Origin: an uncultured Bacteroides sp.
GTDB taxonomy: Bacteria; Bacillota; Clostridia; Lachnospirales; Lachnospiraceae
Length of the DNA: 64,000 nucleotides
Direction of reading: 5' to 3'
Assembly: GCA_945913015.1 (NCBI GenBank)
Contig: CAMECH010000007.1
Location: 1 to 64,000, forward strand
This document shows, in pieces, positions 56,018 to 64,000 of the stretch. How positions within the stretch are numbered: position 1 is the stretch's first letter; the number at the start of each line of letters is the position of its first letter. Position numbers and translations under genes: made by a program. The notes under the pieces are model-generated. The model was given only the letters and a program-made list of their open reading frames with translations, did no database searches and was not told the origin of the DNA.

Positions 56018-57715
56018 TTATTTCTTTTCTTCTTCCTGTCTTTTATTTAAATCTTCCCTGTCAAATGCCTCTGAAATAGGCGCTCCCGGTGAGACCATAG
56101 GAAATACCTTATCATCGCGGTTAAGCTGGCATTCGATAAGTACAGGAATGTTAAGGCTTATCGCTTCCTCAAATACAGGTACAATCTGCTCCGGCTCTGT
56201 TATTGTATACGCCTTGATTCCCATTGCTTCTGCAATCTTGACATAGTCAACAGCATCATCGAGAACCGTTGCGGAATATCTCTTGCCGTAGAACAAATCC
56301 TGCCACTGCCTTACCATTCCAAGCACATGATTATCAAAGATAACTTCAATAATCGGAATATTGTATCTTGCAGCTGTTGCAAGCTCATTCATGTTCATTC
56401 TGAAGCAGCCGTCTCCTGCAATATTAATAACAGTTTTATCTCTGCAGCCCACCTTTGCACCTATTGCAGCTCCAAGGCCGTAGCCCATAGTGCCGAGACC
56501 GCCTGATGTAAGCAGTGTGCGTGGCTTTTTGAACTTGTAGTGCTGTGCCGCCCACATCTGATGCTGTCCGACATCTGTCGAAATGATTGCATCACCTTTT
56601 GTAACTTCAAAGATTTTCTCCATAATAAGCGGACCATTCAAACGGTCTCTGTTATATCTCATAGGATACTTTTCCTTGAGTTCTTCAACATGAGCAATCC
56701 ATTCATGATGGTCGCATGCATCGAGAAGTGCATTAATTCTTTTAAGGATTTCAAGAGCATCTCCGATTACACTTGCATCTGTTCTGATATTCTTATTGAT
56801 TTCAGCAGGATCAACATCAAACTGTAAAATCTTTGCCTTATTTGCAAACTTTTTAGTATTTCCCGTAACACGGTCTGAGAAACGTGCTCCGACAACAATA
56901 AACAAATCACATTCAGTAACGCTGAAATTAGCTGCCTTTGTACCATGCATACCAAGCATTCCGGCATACAGCGGATTAGTTCCGTCAAATGCACCCTTTC
57001 CCATAAGTGAATCAACAACCGGAGCGTCAACCTTTTTAACAAATCTTTCAAGTTCTTCCGAGGCATCTGATGCAATTGCTCCACCGCCTACAAATATCAC
57101 CGGCTTTTTGGATGCTTTAATCATCTTTACCGCTTTTACAACATCCTCTTCACGAATTGTATCTGTTAAACGCTCTATCGTTCTCGGAGTAGTTTTTACA
57201 TAGTCACATTCCTTAGCAGTAACATCCTTTGTGACATCCACAAGTACCGGCCCCGGTCTTCCCTCTTTAGCTATTGTAAATGCCCTTCTTATTGTATCCG
57301 CAAGTTTTGTTACATCCTTTACGATAAAGCTGTGCTTTGTTACAGGCATTGTTATTCCTGCGATATCAACCTCCTGAAAGCTGTCCTTTCCAAGAAGAGG
57401 AACTGTTACATTACATGTGATTGCAACAACAGGAATTGAATCCATATATGCCGTAGCAATACCGGTTACAAGATTTGTTGCTCCCGGACCTGATGTAGCA
57501 AAGCATACGCCAACTTTACCCGTTGCCCTTGCATATCCGTCAGCTGCGTGTGATGCGCCCTGCTCATGCGATGTAAGAATATGTGTAATCTCGTCAGAAT
57601 GTTTATAAAGAGCATCATATACATTAAGTATTGCTCCGCCCGGATATCCGAATACGGTATCAACGCCCTGTTCCTTAAGACATTCAATAATTATCTCTGA
57701 ACCATTTAACTTCAT
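56018..57715 (-). CDS. ilvB: Acetolactate synthase large subunit
   Basis: A 565-residue ThDP/FAD enzyme. It has VDTVFGYPGGAILNVYDAL, the catalytic Glu in HILTSHEQGASHAADGYARA, the FAD region GMLGMHGTKAAN, and ThDP-Mg binding GDGCFRMNMNELATAARYNI...NHVLGMVRQWQ. It condenses pyruvate for valine/leucine or with 2-oxobutyrate for isoleucine. Its regulatory small subunit (ilvN/ilvH) is not adjacent, nor is ilvC. It follows ilvD by 26 bases. Confidence 0.95.
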   Translation of the reverse strand: MKLNGSEIIIECLKEQGVDTVFGYPGGAILNVYDALYKHSDEITHILTSHEQGASHAADGYARATGKVGVCFATSGPGATNLVTGIATAYMDSIPVVAITCNVTVPLLGKDSFQEVDIAGITMPVTKHSFIVKDVTKLADTIRRAFTIAKEGRPGPVLVDVTKDVTAKECDYVKTTPRTIERLTDTIREEDVVKAVKMIKASKKPVIFVGGGAIASDASEELERFVKKVDAPVVDSLMGKGAFDGTNPLYAGMLGMHGTKAANFSVTECDLFIVVGARFSDRVTGNTKKFANKAKILQFDVDPAEINKNIRTDASVIGDALEILKRINALLDACDHHEWIAHVEELKEKYPMRYNRDRLNGPLIMEKIFEVTKGDAIISTDVGQHQMWAAQHYKFKKPRTLLTSGGLGTMGYGLGAAIGAKVGCRDKTVINIAGDGCFRMNMNELATAARYNIPIIEVIFDNHVLGMVRQWQDLFYGKRYSATVLDDAVDYVKIAEAMGIKAYTITEPEQIVPVFEEAISLNIPVLIECQLNRDDKVFPMVSPGAPISEAFDREDLNKRQEEEKK

Positions 57716-57741
57716 TTTTCATACCTCTTATCTAAAACATT

Positions 57742-59412
57742 TCAGGCTTTTGGAATTTCAAGAATTGCACCTCTGTTGCCTGATGTTACCATTGACGCAT
57801 AACGTGCAAGATAACCTGTTGTTACCTTTGGCTCTCTAGGCTGCCACTTTGCCTTACGTGCTGCCATCTCTTCATCTGACACTTTAATATCAAGCTTCAT
57901 CTCCGGTATATTAATTGAAATTATGTCTCCTTCTTCAACCAGTGCAATAGGTCCTCCGACTGCTGCCTCCGGTGAAACATGCCCGATTGAAGCTCCTCTT
58001 GAAGCACCGCTGAAGCGTCCGTCTGTAATGAGTGCCACTGTTGAGCCAAGTCCCATACCTGCGATTGCAGATGTAGGATTAAGCATTTCTCTCATACCAG
58101 GGCCGCCCTTAGGGCCTTCATAGCGGATTACCACAACATCACCGGCAACAATCTTTCCGCCCTTGATTGCGGCAATTGCATCCTCTTCGCAGTCAAATAC
58201 CCTCGCAGGTCCTTCATGTACCATCATTTCTTCAGCTACTGCAGAACGCTTTACAACACCGCCATCTGGTGCAAGATTTCCCTTGAGTACGGCAAGACCG
58301 CCCGTTTTGCTGTATGGATTGTCAAGTGTACGGATAACTTCAGGATTCTTATTAACACATCCCTTTACATTTTCCGCAATAGTCTTTCCTGTTACAGTAA
58401 TGCAGTCAGGATTGAGGAGTCCCGCTTCAAGCAGCTCATTCATAACGGCATATACACCGCCTGCTTCATTAAGGTCTTCCATATATGTAGGTCCCGCCGG
58501 TGCCAGGTGGCAGAGGTTAGGAGTTCTCTCGCTGATTTCATTGGCAAATGCTATATCAAAATCAAAACCAACTTCATGTGCAATTGCCGGAAGATGAAGC
58601 ATACTGTTTGTAGAGCATCCAAGCGCCATATCGACTGTAAGTGCATTAATGATTGCTTCCTTTGTCATAATGTCCCTTGGTCTTATATTCTTCCTGTAAA
58701 GCTCCATTACCTGCATTCCGGCATGCTTTGCAAGCTTGATTCTCTCAGAAAATACGGCAGGAATTGTTCCGTTGCCCTTAAGTCCCATGCCCAGAGCCTC
58801 TGTAAGGCAATTCATGCTGTTAGCAGTATACATACCTGAACATGAACCGCATGTAGGACATGTCTTCTCTTCATACTCTGAAAGTTCCTCTTCCGAGATT
58901 TTTCCGGCAGCATATGCGCCTACAGCCTCAAACATACTTGAAAGACTTGTTTTGCAGCCTTTCACATGTCCTGCAAGCATCGGACCGCCGCTCACAAATA
59001 CAGTCGGAACATTTACTCTTGCAGCCGCCATCAGAAGTCCCGGAACGTTCTTGTCACAGTTTGGAACCATCACAAGTGCATCAAACTGATGAGCTGTTGC
59101 CATACACTCTGTTGAATCTGCAATTAAGTCTCTTGTCACAAGTGAATACTTCATTCCCATGTGCCCCATTGCAATACCGTCACACACTGCAATTGCCGGA
59201 AATACAACAGGTGTACCGCCTGCCATTGCGACTCCGAGCTTTACAGCCTCAACAATCTTATCAATATTCATATGACCCGGCACAATCTCATTATATGAAC
59301 TTACAATACCAACAAGTGGTTTTTTCATCTCTTCTTCCGTCATTCCCAATGCATTAAAAAGGGAACGGTGTGGAGCCTGCTGTGCACCTACTCTTACTGA
59401 ATCACTCTTCAT
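57742..59412 (-). CDS. ilvD: Dihydroxy-acid dehydratase
   Basis: A 556-residue iron-sulfur dehydratase. Cluster Cys residues lie in [15 protein letters not shown] and [16 protein letters not shown]. Other family blocks are [16 protein letters not shown] and [24 protein letters not shown]. It makes the keto acids of valine and isoleucine. Middle gene of leuB-ilvD-ilvB, with short gaps. Confidence 0.96.
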   Translation of the reverse strand: MKSDSVRVGAQQAPHRSLFNALGMTEEEMKKPLVGIVSSYNEIVPGHMNIDKIVEAVKLGVAMAGGTPVVFPAIAVCDGIAMGHMGMKYSLVTRDLIADSTECMATAHQFDALVMVPNCDKNVPGLLMAAARVNVPTVFVSGGPMLAGHVKGCKTSLSSMFEAVGAYAAGKISEEELSEYEEKTCPTCGSCSGMYTANSMNCLTEALGMGLKGNGTIPAVFSERIKLAKHAGMQVMELYRKNIRPRDIMTKEAIINALTVDMALGCSTNSMLHLPAIAHEVGFDFDIAFANEISERTPNLCHLAPAGPTYMEDLNEAGGVYAVMNELLEAGLLNPDCITVTGKTIAENVKGCVNKNPEVIRTLDNPYSKTGGLAVLKGNLAPDGGVVKRSAVAEEMMVHEGPARVFDCEEDAIAAIKGGKIVAGDVVVIRYEGPKGGPGMREMLNPTSAIAGMGLGSTVALITDGRFSGASRGASIGHVSPEAAVGGPIALVEEGDIISINIPEMKLDIKVSDEEMAARKAKWQPREPKVTTGYLARYASMVTSGNRGAILEIPKA

Positions 59413-59440
59413 AATCTTCTACCATCCTGTTCTTTTATAT

Positions 59441-60523
59441 TTATACTCTTTCAGCTATCAGATCACCCATCTGTGATGTTGATACCTGATTCATGCCTTC
59501 AGCCATAATATCTATCGTACGATAGCCTTCCTTAAGCACCTGCTTTACTGCCGCTTCAACTGCATCTGCCTCTTTATCGAGGTCAAAAGAATACCGAAGC
59601 ATCATTGCTGCCGAAAGAATTGTCGCAATAGGATTTGCAATATTCTTTCCTGCAATGTCAGGTGCAGAGCCATGACTCGGCTCGTAAAGTCCAAGCTTTG
59701 TCTTACCGAGGCTTGCTGAGGATAACATTCCGATTGAGCCCGTAATCATACTTGCCTCATCAGAAAGAATGTCTCCAAACATATTCTCCGTAAGGATTAC
59801 ATCAAACTGTCCCGGATTCATTACAAGCTGCATTGCACAGTTGTCAACCAGCATATTTGAAAGCTCAACCTCCGGATAATCCTTTGAGACCTCTTCAACC
59901 ACCTTACGCCACAGACGTGATGAATCAAGCACATTTGCCTTATCAACACTTATGACTTTTTTATTGCGCTTCATTGCAATATCAAATGCCTTGACTGCAA
60001 TTCTTCTAATCTCTTCTTCATTATATGTAAGTGTATCGGTTGCCGTCATAAGACCATCAATTTCTTCCGTATGTCTCTCACCAAAATACAGACCGCCGGT
60101 AAGCTCTCTCATAATTACCATATCAAAGCCGTTACCGACTATGTCTTCCTTCAGCGGACATGCACCTTTAAGTTCATTAAAAAGATAAGCCGGACGGATA
60201 TTGGCAAAAAGCCCCAGCTCCTTGCGGATTTTAAGAAGTCCTGCTTCAGGTCTCAAATTTGGTGCAACGTCATACCATCTTGAATTGCCCACATTGCCGC
60301 CAACGGCACCAAGAAGCACCGAATCACTGGCTTTTGCAACTGCCAGTGCCTCGTCTGACAATGGCACGCCATATGCATCAATGGAACATCCTCCCATCAG
60401 AATCTCAGTGTAATTAAATTCATGTCCGTATTTACTTCCCACGCGGTCAAGAACCTTTCTTGCTTCCCTGACAATTTCCGGTCCGATTCCGTCACCCGGA
60501 ATTAATGCAATATTAAATCCCAT
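59441..60523 (-). CDS. leuB: 3-isopropylmalate dehydrogenase
   Basis: A 360-residue enzyme, with [21 protein letters not shown] at the start, [12 protein letters not shown], the substrate-binding [10 protein letters not shown] and [20 protein letters not shown], then [14 protein letters not shown] and [20 protein letters not shown]. Oxidative decarboxylation in leucine synthesis. First gene of this transcript; leuA, leuC and leuD are not in the window. AAGGAGAGTATGCATT precedes the ATG. Confidence 0.96.
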   Translation of the reverse strand: MGFNIALIPGDGIGPEIVREARKVLDRVGSKYGHEFNYTEILMGGCSIDAYGVPLSDEALAVAKASDSVLLGAVGGNVGNSRWYDVAPNLRPEAGLLKIRKELGLFANIRPAYLFNELKGACPLKEDIVGNGFDMVIMRELTGGLYFGERHTEEIDGLMTATDTLTYNEEEIRRIAVKAFDIAMKRNKKVISVDKANVLDSSRLWRKVVEEVSKDYPEVELSNMLVDNCAMQLVMNPGQFDVILTENMFGDILSDEASMITGSIGMLSSASLGKTKLGLYEPSHGSAPDIAGKNIANPIATILSAAMMLRYSFDLDKEADAVEAAVKQVLKEGYRTIDIMAEGMNQVSTSQMGDLIAERV

Positions 60524-60689
60524 AATGCATACTCTCCTTCAGTTTACATTTTTAACAAAATTACGAAATATGACAAAATTATGCCTATTATTAAATAATA
60601 TCGCAACGCTCACATATTTTCAATAAGGAATTTGATTATTTCGCTTAACAGGTATACAATATTATCATTAAATTACTAAATGCCATTGA

Positions 60690-60741
60690 AATGGAGATTA
60701 GTGTACTTTGACGCCAATGCGTCTTGTGAATGGAGATTACT
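60690..60741 (+). repeat. Short relative of the multi-hairpin repeat before the small membrane gene
   Basis: Two AATGGAGATTAST units (60690 and about 60729) flank a GACGCCAATGCGTC hairpin, in the same order as the start-proximal end of copies A and B (GACGC-N4-GCGTC, then GAATGGAG). The second unit provides the ribosome site of the next gene. It looks like a deletion derivative or a precursor of the larger element. Confidence 0.6.
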
Positions 60742-61086
60742 ATGGAAAAGAGATTAAAAGCATATATCCAATACCTTGAAAGCGTTATTTCCGGCAATAA
60801 TCCGGATGAAATGAAAACCGCATATTCTGATATTCTGACGCAGATTGCATTTTTTCAGCACGAACGGCTTATACACCTGATTGTTACTGTTACATTTGCA
60901 ATTCTTGCGCTTATGTCGCTGCAGTTCTTTATATTAACAGGCATGTTTGCAGTAATGATGCTTTTTCTGCTATTAATGTTGCTTCTTGTTCCTTACATAC
61001 GTCATTATTATATTCTTGAGAACGGCACTCAGCGCCTTTATGAACTGTATGACATAATCCATAAAGAACTAGAACTCCGTAAATAA
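60742..61086 (+). CDS. Small two-helix membrane protein, function unknown
   Basis: About 114 residues. A helical cytoplasmic start (KRLKAYIQYLESVISGNNPDEMKTAYSDIL) is followed by two adjacent membrane helices (LIVTVTFAILALMSLQFFIL and MFAVMMLFLLLMLLLVPYI) and a short charged helical tail. I recognise no named family. One of few plus-strand genes here. The ATG at 60742 follows TGGAGATTACT; the tracked ATG at 60730 is part of that site. Confidence 0.7.
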   Translation: MEKRLKAYIQYLESVISGNNPDEMKTAYSDILTQIAFFQHERLIHLIVTVTFAILALMSLQFFILTGMFAVMMLFLLLMLLLVPYIRHYYILENGTQRLYELYDIIHKELELRK

Positions 61087-61103
61087 TTTAACAAAAATAT
61101 ATA

Positions 61104-61132
61104 ATCCGGTCAGGTCTTGCCCGGCCGGATTA
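61104..61132. terminator. Terminator between small membrane gene and purB
   Basis: AATCCGG pairs with CCGGATT; on the minus strand it is followed by ATATATTTTTG. It lies between convergent genes. A second, weaker stem (GCC..GTC / GAC..GGC) lies at about 61150-61185. Confidence 0.6.
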
Positions 61133-61194
61133 CACTTCTACAACCATACAGCCCATGTCTTATTTTTTACTGACACAGGCTGTTAATCATGTGT

Positions 61195-62625
61195 TTATAC
61201 ATTAATTGTTGCAGTCATTCCAAGATCATTATAATTTGCATCAAGCACAGGTTTTACAACCTCTGTGAGGTATTCTTCCACCTGTTCTTTCGCACGTCCC
61301 GTATATTTTGCAGGGTCAAGCTTTGTCTGAAGTTCCTCAAGCGTAACGCCAAACATCGGCTCAGCCGCAATAAGCTCAAGAAGATTGTTATCAAGTCCTT
61401 CCTTCTTAACTCTTGCGCCTGCCTGCATTGACAGTTCACGAATCTTTTCGTGCAGCTCCTGACGGTCTCCGCCTGCCTTAACTGCATCCATCATAATATT
61501 TTCGGTAGCCATGAACGGAAGCTCTGCCATAAGATGCTTAGTGATAACCTTGTCGTATACAACAAGACCATCAACCACATTCAGGTAAAGGTCAAGAATT
61601 CCGTCAACTGAAAGAAATGCTTCAGGAACAGAAATTCTTTTGTTTGCAGAATCATCAAGTGTTCTCTCAAACCACTGTGTTGCTGAAGTAATTGCAGGAT
61701 TCATAACGTCTGCCATTACATAATTGGCAAGTGAAGCTATTCTCTCACTGCGCATAGGATTTCTCTTATAAGCCATTGCAGAAGATCCAATCTGTGACTT
61801 TTCAAACGGCTCCTCGATTTCCTTGAGATGCTGAAGAAGTCTTATATCGTTTGAAAACTTGTGTGCGCTTGCTGCAATGCCTGCAAGTACATTAAGTACT
61901 CTTGTATCAACTTTTCTTGAATATGTCTGTCCTGAAACAGGGAAGCACTCTTTAAATCCCATCTTATCAGCTATAAGCTTATCAAGTTTGCGGATTTTTT
62001 CATGATCCCCTTCAAAAAGCTCAAGGAAGCTTGCCTGTGTACCGGTTGTTCCTTTAGAGCCAAGAAGCTTCATTGTGTCAAGAACATGATCGAGGTCTTC
62101 CAAATCAAGCATAAGCTCGTTAATCCAAAGTGTAGCTCTCTTGCCGACTGTTGTAGGCTGTGCAGGCTGGAAATGAGTAAATGCAAGTGTAGGAAGTGCC
62201 TTATACTCCTCAGCAAACTTTGCAAGCTCTGCAATTACATTGATAAGCTTTTTGCGAACGAGCTTAAGTCCCTCTGTCATGATAATTATATCTGTATTAT
62301 CTCCTACATAACATGATGTTGCGCCGAGATGGATTATACCTTTTGCTTTCGGGCACTGAAGACCATACGCATAAACATGTGACATTACATCATGACGCAC
62401 TTCCTTTTCGCGCTTTTTGGCATCTTCATAGTTGATATCGTCCTGATGTGCCTTCAGCTCTTCAATCTGCTCATCCGTTATATTAAGTCCGAGCTCCTTT
62501 TCTGATTCTGCAAGTGCAATCCAAAGCCTTCTCCATGTTCTGAATTTCTTGTCAGGTGAAAAAATATACTGCATCTCTTTGCTTGCATAGCGCTCTGCAA
62601 GCGGAGTCTGGTATCTGTCGTTCAT
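61195..62625 (-). CDS. purB: Adenylosuccinate lyase
   Basis: A 476-residue fumarase-superfamily lyase. It has YQTPLAERYASKEMQYIFSP at the start, HDVMSHVYAYG, GATSCYVGDNTDI, THFQPAQPTTVGKRA, and the signature loop IGSSAMAYKRNPMRSERI. This longer form resembles the eukaryotic-type subgroup more than the 430-residue Bacillus type. It acts twice in purine synthesis (SAICAR and adenylosuccinate cleavage). It lies about 33 bases after purF. Confidence 0.95.
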   Translation of the reverse strand: MNDRYQTPLAERYASKEMQYIFSPDKKFRTWRRLWIALAESEKELGLNITDEQIEELKAHQDDINYEDAKKREKEVRHDVMSHVYAYGLQCPKAKGIIHLGATSCYVGDNTDIIIMTEGLKLVRKKLINVIAELAKFAEEYKALPTLAFTHFQPAQPTTVGKRATLWINELMLDLEDLDHVLDTMKLLGSKGTTGTQASFLELFEGDHEKIRKLDKLIADKMGFKECFPVSGQTYSRKVDTRVLNVLAGIAASAHKFSNDIRLLQHLKEIEEPFEKSQIGSSAMAYKRNPMRSERIASLANYVMADVMNPAITSATQWFERTLDDSANKRISVPEAFLSVDGILDLYLNVVDGLVVYDKVITKHLMAELPFMATENIMMDAVKAGGDRQELHEKIRELSMQAGARVKKEGLDNNLLELIAAEPMFGVTLEELQTKLDPAKYTGRAKEQVEEYLTEVVKPVLDANYNDLGMTATINV

Positions 62626-62658
62626 GTCATTGAATCCTTTCTTATTCTAAAATGTGTA

Positions 62659-64000
62659 CTACCCTATAACGCCGCGGATATCATGCTTCGGAGGTTCAAT
62701 AGGATAATTGCCTGTAAAGCATGCATCACAGTAATCTTTATTGCCGCAAATCATTTCACTCAAATCATCCACTCCGAGGTAGCCGAGAGAGTCAGCTCCA
62801 ATCATTGTGCAGATTTCATCAACTGTATGATTATGTGCGATAAGCTGGTCTCCTGAAGGAATATCTGTTCCATAGTAGCAAGGATGCATAAACGGAGGTG
62901 AACTGATACGTACATGCACTTCTGTCGCGCCTGCATTTTTAAGCATGCGCACAATACGCTCACTTGTAGTACCGCGCACAATCGAGTCATCAATCATAAT
63001 GACTCTCTTTCCCTTTACCACCTCTGATAAAACATTAAGTTTAATTTTGACGCTTGATTCACGCATTGCCTGCTTAGGCTTTATGAATGTACGTCCTACA
63101 TAGCTGTTCTTTACAAATGCAACGCCGTAAGGAATTCCCGATTCAAGTGAGTATCCCAATGCTGCTGCATTACCTGATTCAGGAACGCCGACAACTATAT
63201 CTGCATCTACAGGATGCGTCTTTGCAAGGATACGTCCCGCATTTATTCTTGACTCATACACACTCACGCCGTCAATTGAGCTGTCAGGTCTTGCAAAATA
63301 TATGTACTCAAAAATACATCCTGCTTTCTTCTCCTGAACAAGGCTTGTGTCGGATTCAATTCCGTCCTTTGTGATTGTGACGATTTCTCCCGGCATAACA
63401 TCACGTATAAACTCAGCTCCGACTGTATCAAGCGCACAGGTCTCCGAAGCCAGAAAATACGCATTATCTCTCTTACCGATGCAAAGCGGCTTGAAGCCAA
63501 ACGGGTCTCTTGCACCGATAAGCTTTCTCGGGCTCATTACAATCAACGAATATGCGCCTGAAATCTTCTTCATCGCATTCTTAACTGCCTCTTCAACTGT
63601 CGATGTATTGAGTCTCTCACGTGCAATATGATAAGCGATTACCTCTGAGTCAATTGTTGTCTGGAAAATGGCGCCGGTTCTTGAAAGCTCGTCCCTGAGT
63701 TCAAGTGCATTCAACAGATTTCCGTTATGCGCAAGTCCAAGAGTTCCCTTGACATAATTAAGTACCAGCGGCTGCGCATTTTCTCTTGTACTGCTTCCCG
63801 CTGTTGAATAGCGCACATGTCCCACGCCGATATTTCCCTGCATTTTTTCAAGTATTTCGGGTGTGAATACTTCGTTGACAAGTCCCATATCCTTATGTGA
63901 CATAACCTGACCTTTAGGCCCGTCCGTATCACTTACGGCAATACCGCAGCTTTCCTGTCCTCTGTGTTGCAACGCAAACAGCCCGTAATATATAGTAGAA
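62659..64000 (-). CDS. purF: Amidophosphoribosyltransferase (5' end outside window)
   Basis: The visible part, about 440 residues, lacks the N-terminus. The frame stays open to 64000 and reads ...TIYYGLFALQHRGQESCGIAV, so the tracked TTG start at 63972 is false and the Cys1 region lies beyond the window. The glutaminase part has GHVRYSTAGSSTRENAQPL and AHNGNLLNALELRDEL. The PRTase part has the PRPP motif VIMIDDSIVRGTTSERIV, then HVRISSPPFMHPCYYGTDIP and CDACFTGNYPIE, with Cys residues fitting the Fe-S cluster type of PurF. First committed step of purine synthesis, upstream of purB. Confidence 0.95.
   Translation of the reverse strand, partial: STIYYGLFALQHRGQESCGIAVSDTDGPKGQVMSHKDMGLVNEVFTPEILEKMQGNIGVGHVRYSTAGSSTRENAQPLVLNYVKGTLGLAHNGNLLNALELRDELSRTGAIFQTTIDSEVIAYHIARERLNTSTVEEAVKNAMKKISGAYSLIVMSPRKLIGARDPFGFKPLCIGKRDNAYFLASETCALDTVGAEFIRDVMPGEIVTITKDGIESDTSLVQEKKAGCIFEYIYFARPDSSIDGVSVYESRINAGRILAKTHPVDADIVVGVPESGNAAALGYSLESGIPYGVAFVKNSYVGRTFIKPKQAMRESSVKIKLNVLSEVVKGKRVIMIDDSIVRGTTSERIVRMLKNAGATEVHVRISSPPFMHPCYYGTDIPSGDQLIAHNHTVDEICTMIGADSLGYLGVDDLSEMICGNKDYCDACFTGNYPIEPPKHDIRGVIG

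Noticed and set aside
60524-60690. T-box or leader attenuator upstream of leuB, and T-box upstream of serC or aspS
   Set aside because: No AGGGTGG-type antiterminator sequence, specifier stem or terminator was found in these leaders.
1-64000. tRNA, rRNA or CRISPR loci
   Set aside because: Reading both strands by eye I saw no T-loop motif in a cloverleaf setting, no rRNA sequence and no repeat-spacer array; a tRNA scan would be decisive.

Overview
The window reads as ordinary chromosome from a low-to-moderate GC Gram-positive anaerobe, most likely a Lachnospiraceae-type Clostridium relative. The grounds are strong AGGAGG ribosome sites, a FabK-type FAS II operon with an AccD-AccA fusion, an agr-type peptide quorum-sensing locus with a LytTR regulator, ArgJ-type cyclic arginine synthesis, HemZ, a bifunctional Rel and MCP chemotaxis. 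I cannot name the species. Almost every gene is on the minus strand. The exceptions are argG with its downstream gene, one small membrane protein and a possible tiny toxin. No tRNA, rRNA, CRISPR array, transposase or phage gene was seen. Layout: (1) 1-6.0 kb is an agr-like locus read right to left: LytTR regulator (agrA), an AlbA_2/ATPase-fold regulator with a GTQD repeat, sensor kinase (agrC), agrB, an agrD missing from the ORF track, a remnant of a second agrB/agrD junction, a secreted protein, a small charged protein and a GNAT enzyme. (2) 6.0-13.9 kb holds folD and fchA (one-carbon metabolism), an HscC-like Hsp70 with a TPR protein carrying an HPD-less J-like domain, truA and trmO. (3) 13.95-16.3 kb is a small accessory patch: a Fic protein, a remnant of another Fic gene, a possible type I toxin, and a membrane-anchored XRE regulator. 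(4) 16.3-25.7 kb is the complete fatty-acid operon fabH-acpP-fabK-fabD-fabG-fabF-accB-fabZ-accC-accDA. It is driven by a near-consensus promoter flanked by two identical FabT-like palindromes. (5) 25.8-39.8 kb: glyA, an MCP with a long acidic N-terminal tail, aspS, hemZ, a metallo-beta-lactamase-fold hydrolase, rel, recO, era, an RlmI-like methyltransferase and a YdcZ-type membrane protein. (6) 39.9-47.9 kb: an orphan sugar-binding lipoprotein, argCJBD, and divergent argG behind an ArgR-like box. (7) 48-52.3 kb: MscS channel, glycogen branching enzyme with an unusual charged tail, and an esterase. (8) 52.4-64 kb: serC-serA-DUF1015, then leuB-ilvD-ilvB, a small membrane protein, purB and the 3' part of purF. 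The features that least fit a routine annotation are the agr locus with its hidden agrD and duplicated remnant, and a roughly 150-bp multi-hairpin repeat. Two copies of that repeat lie immediately upstream of the start codons of argC and the MBL gene. Each copy is bracketed by its own direct repeat of the ribosome-binding region. One hairpin shows a compensatory base-pair change between copies. Shorter relatives lie at 33.8 kb and 60.7 kb.
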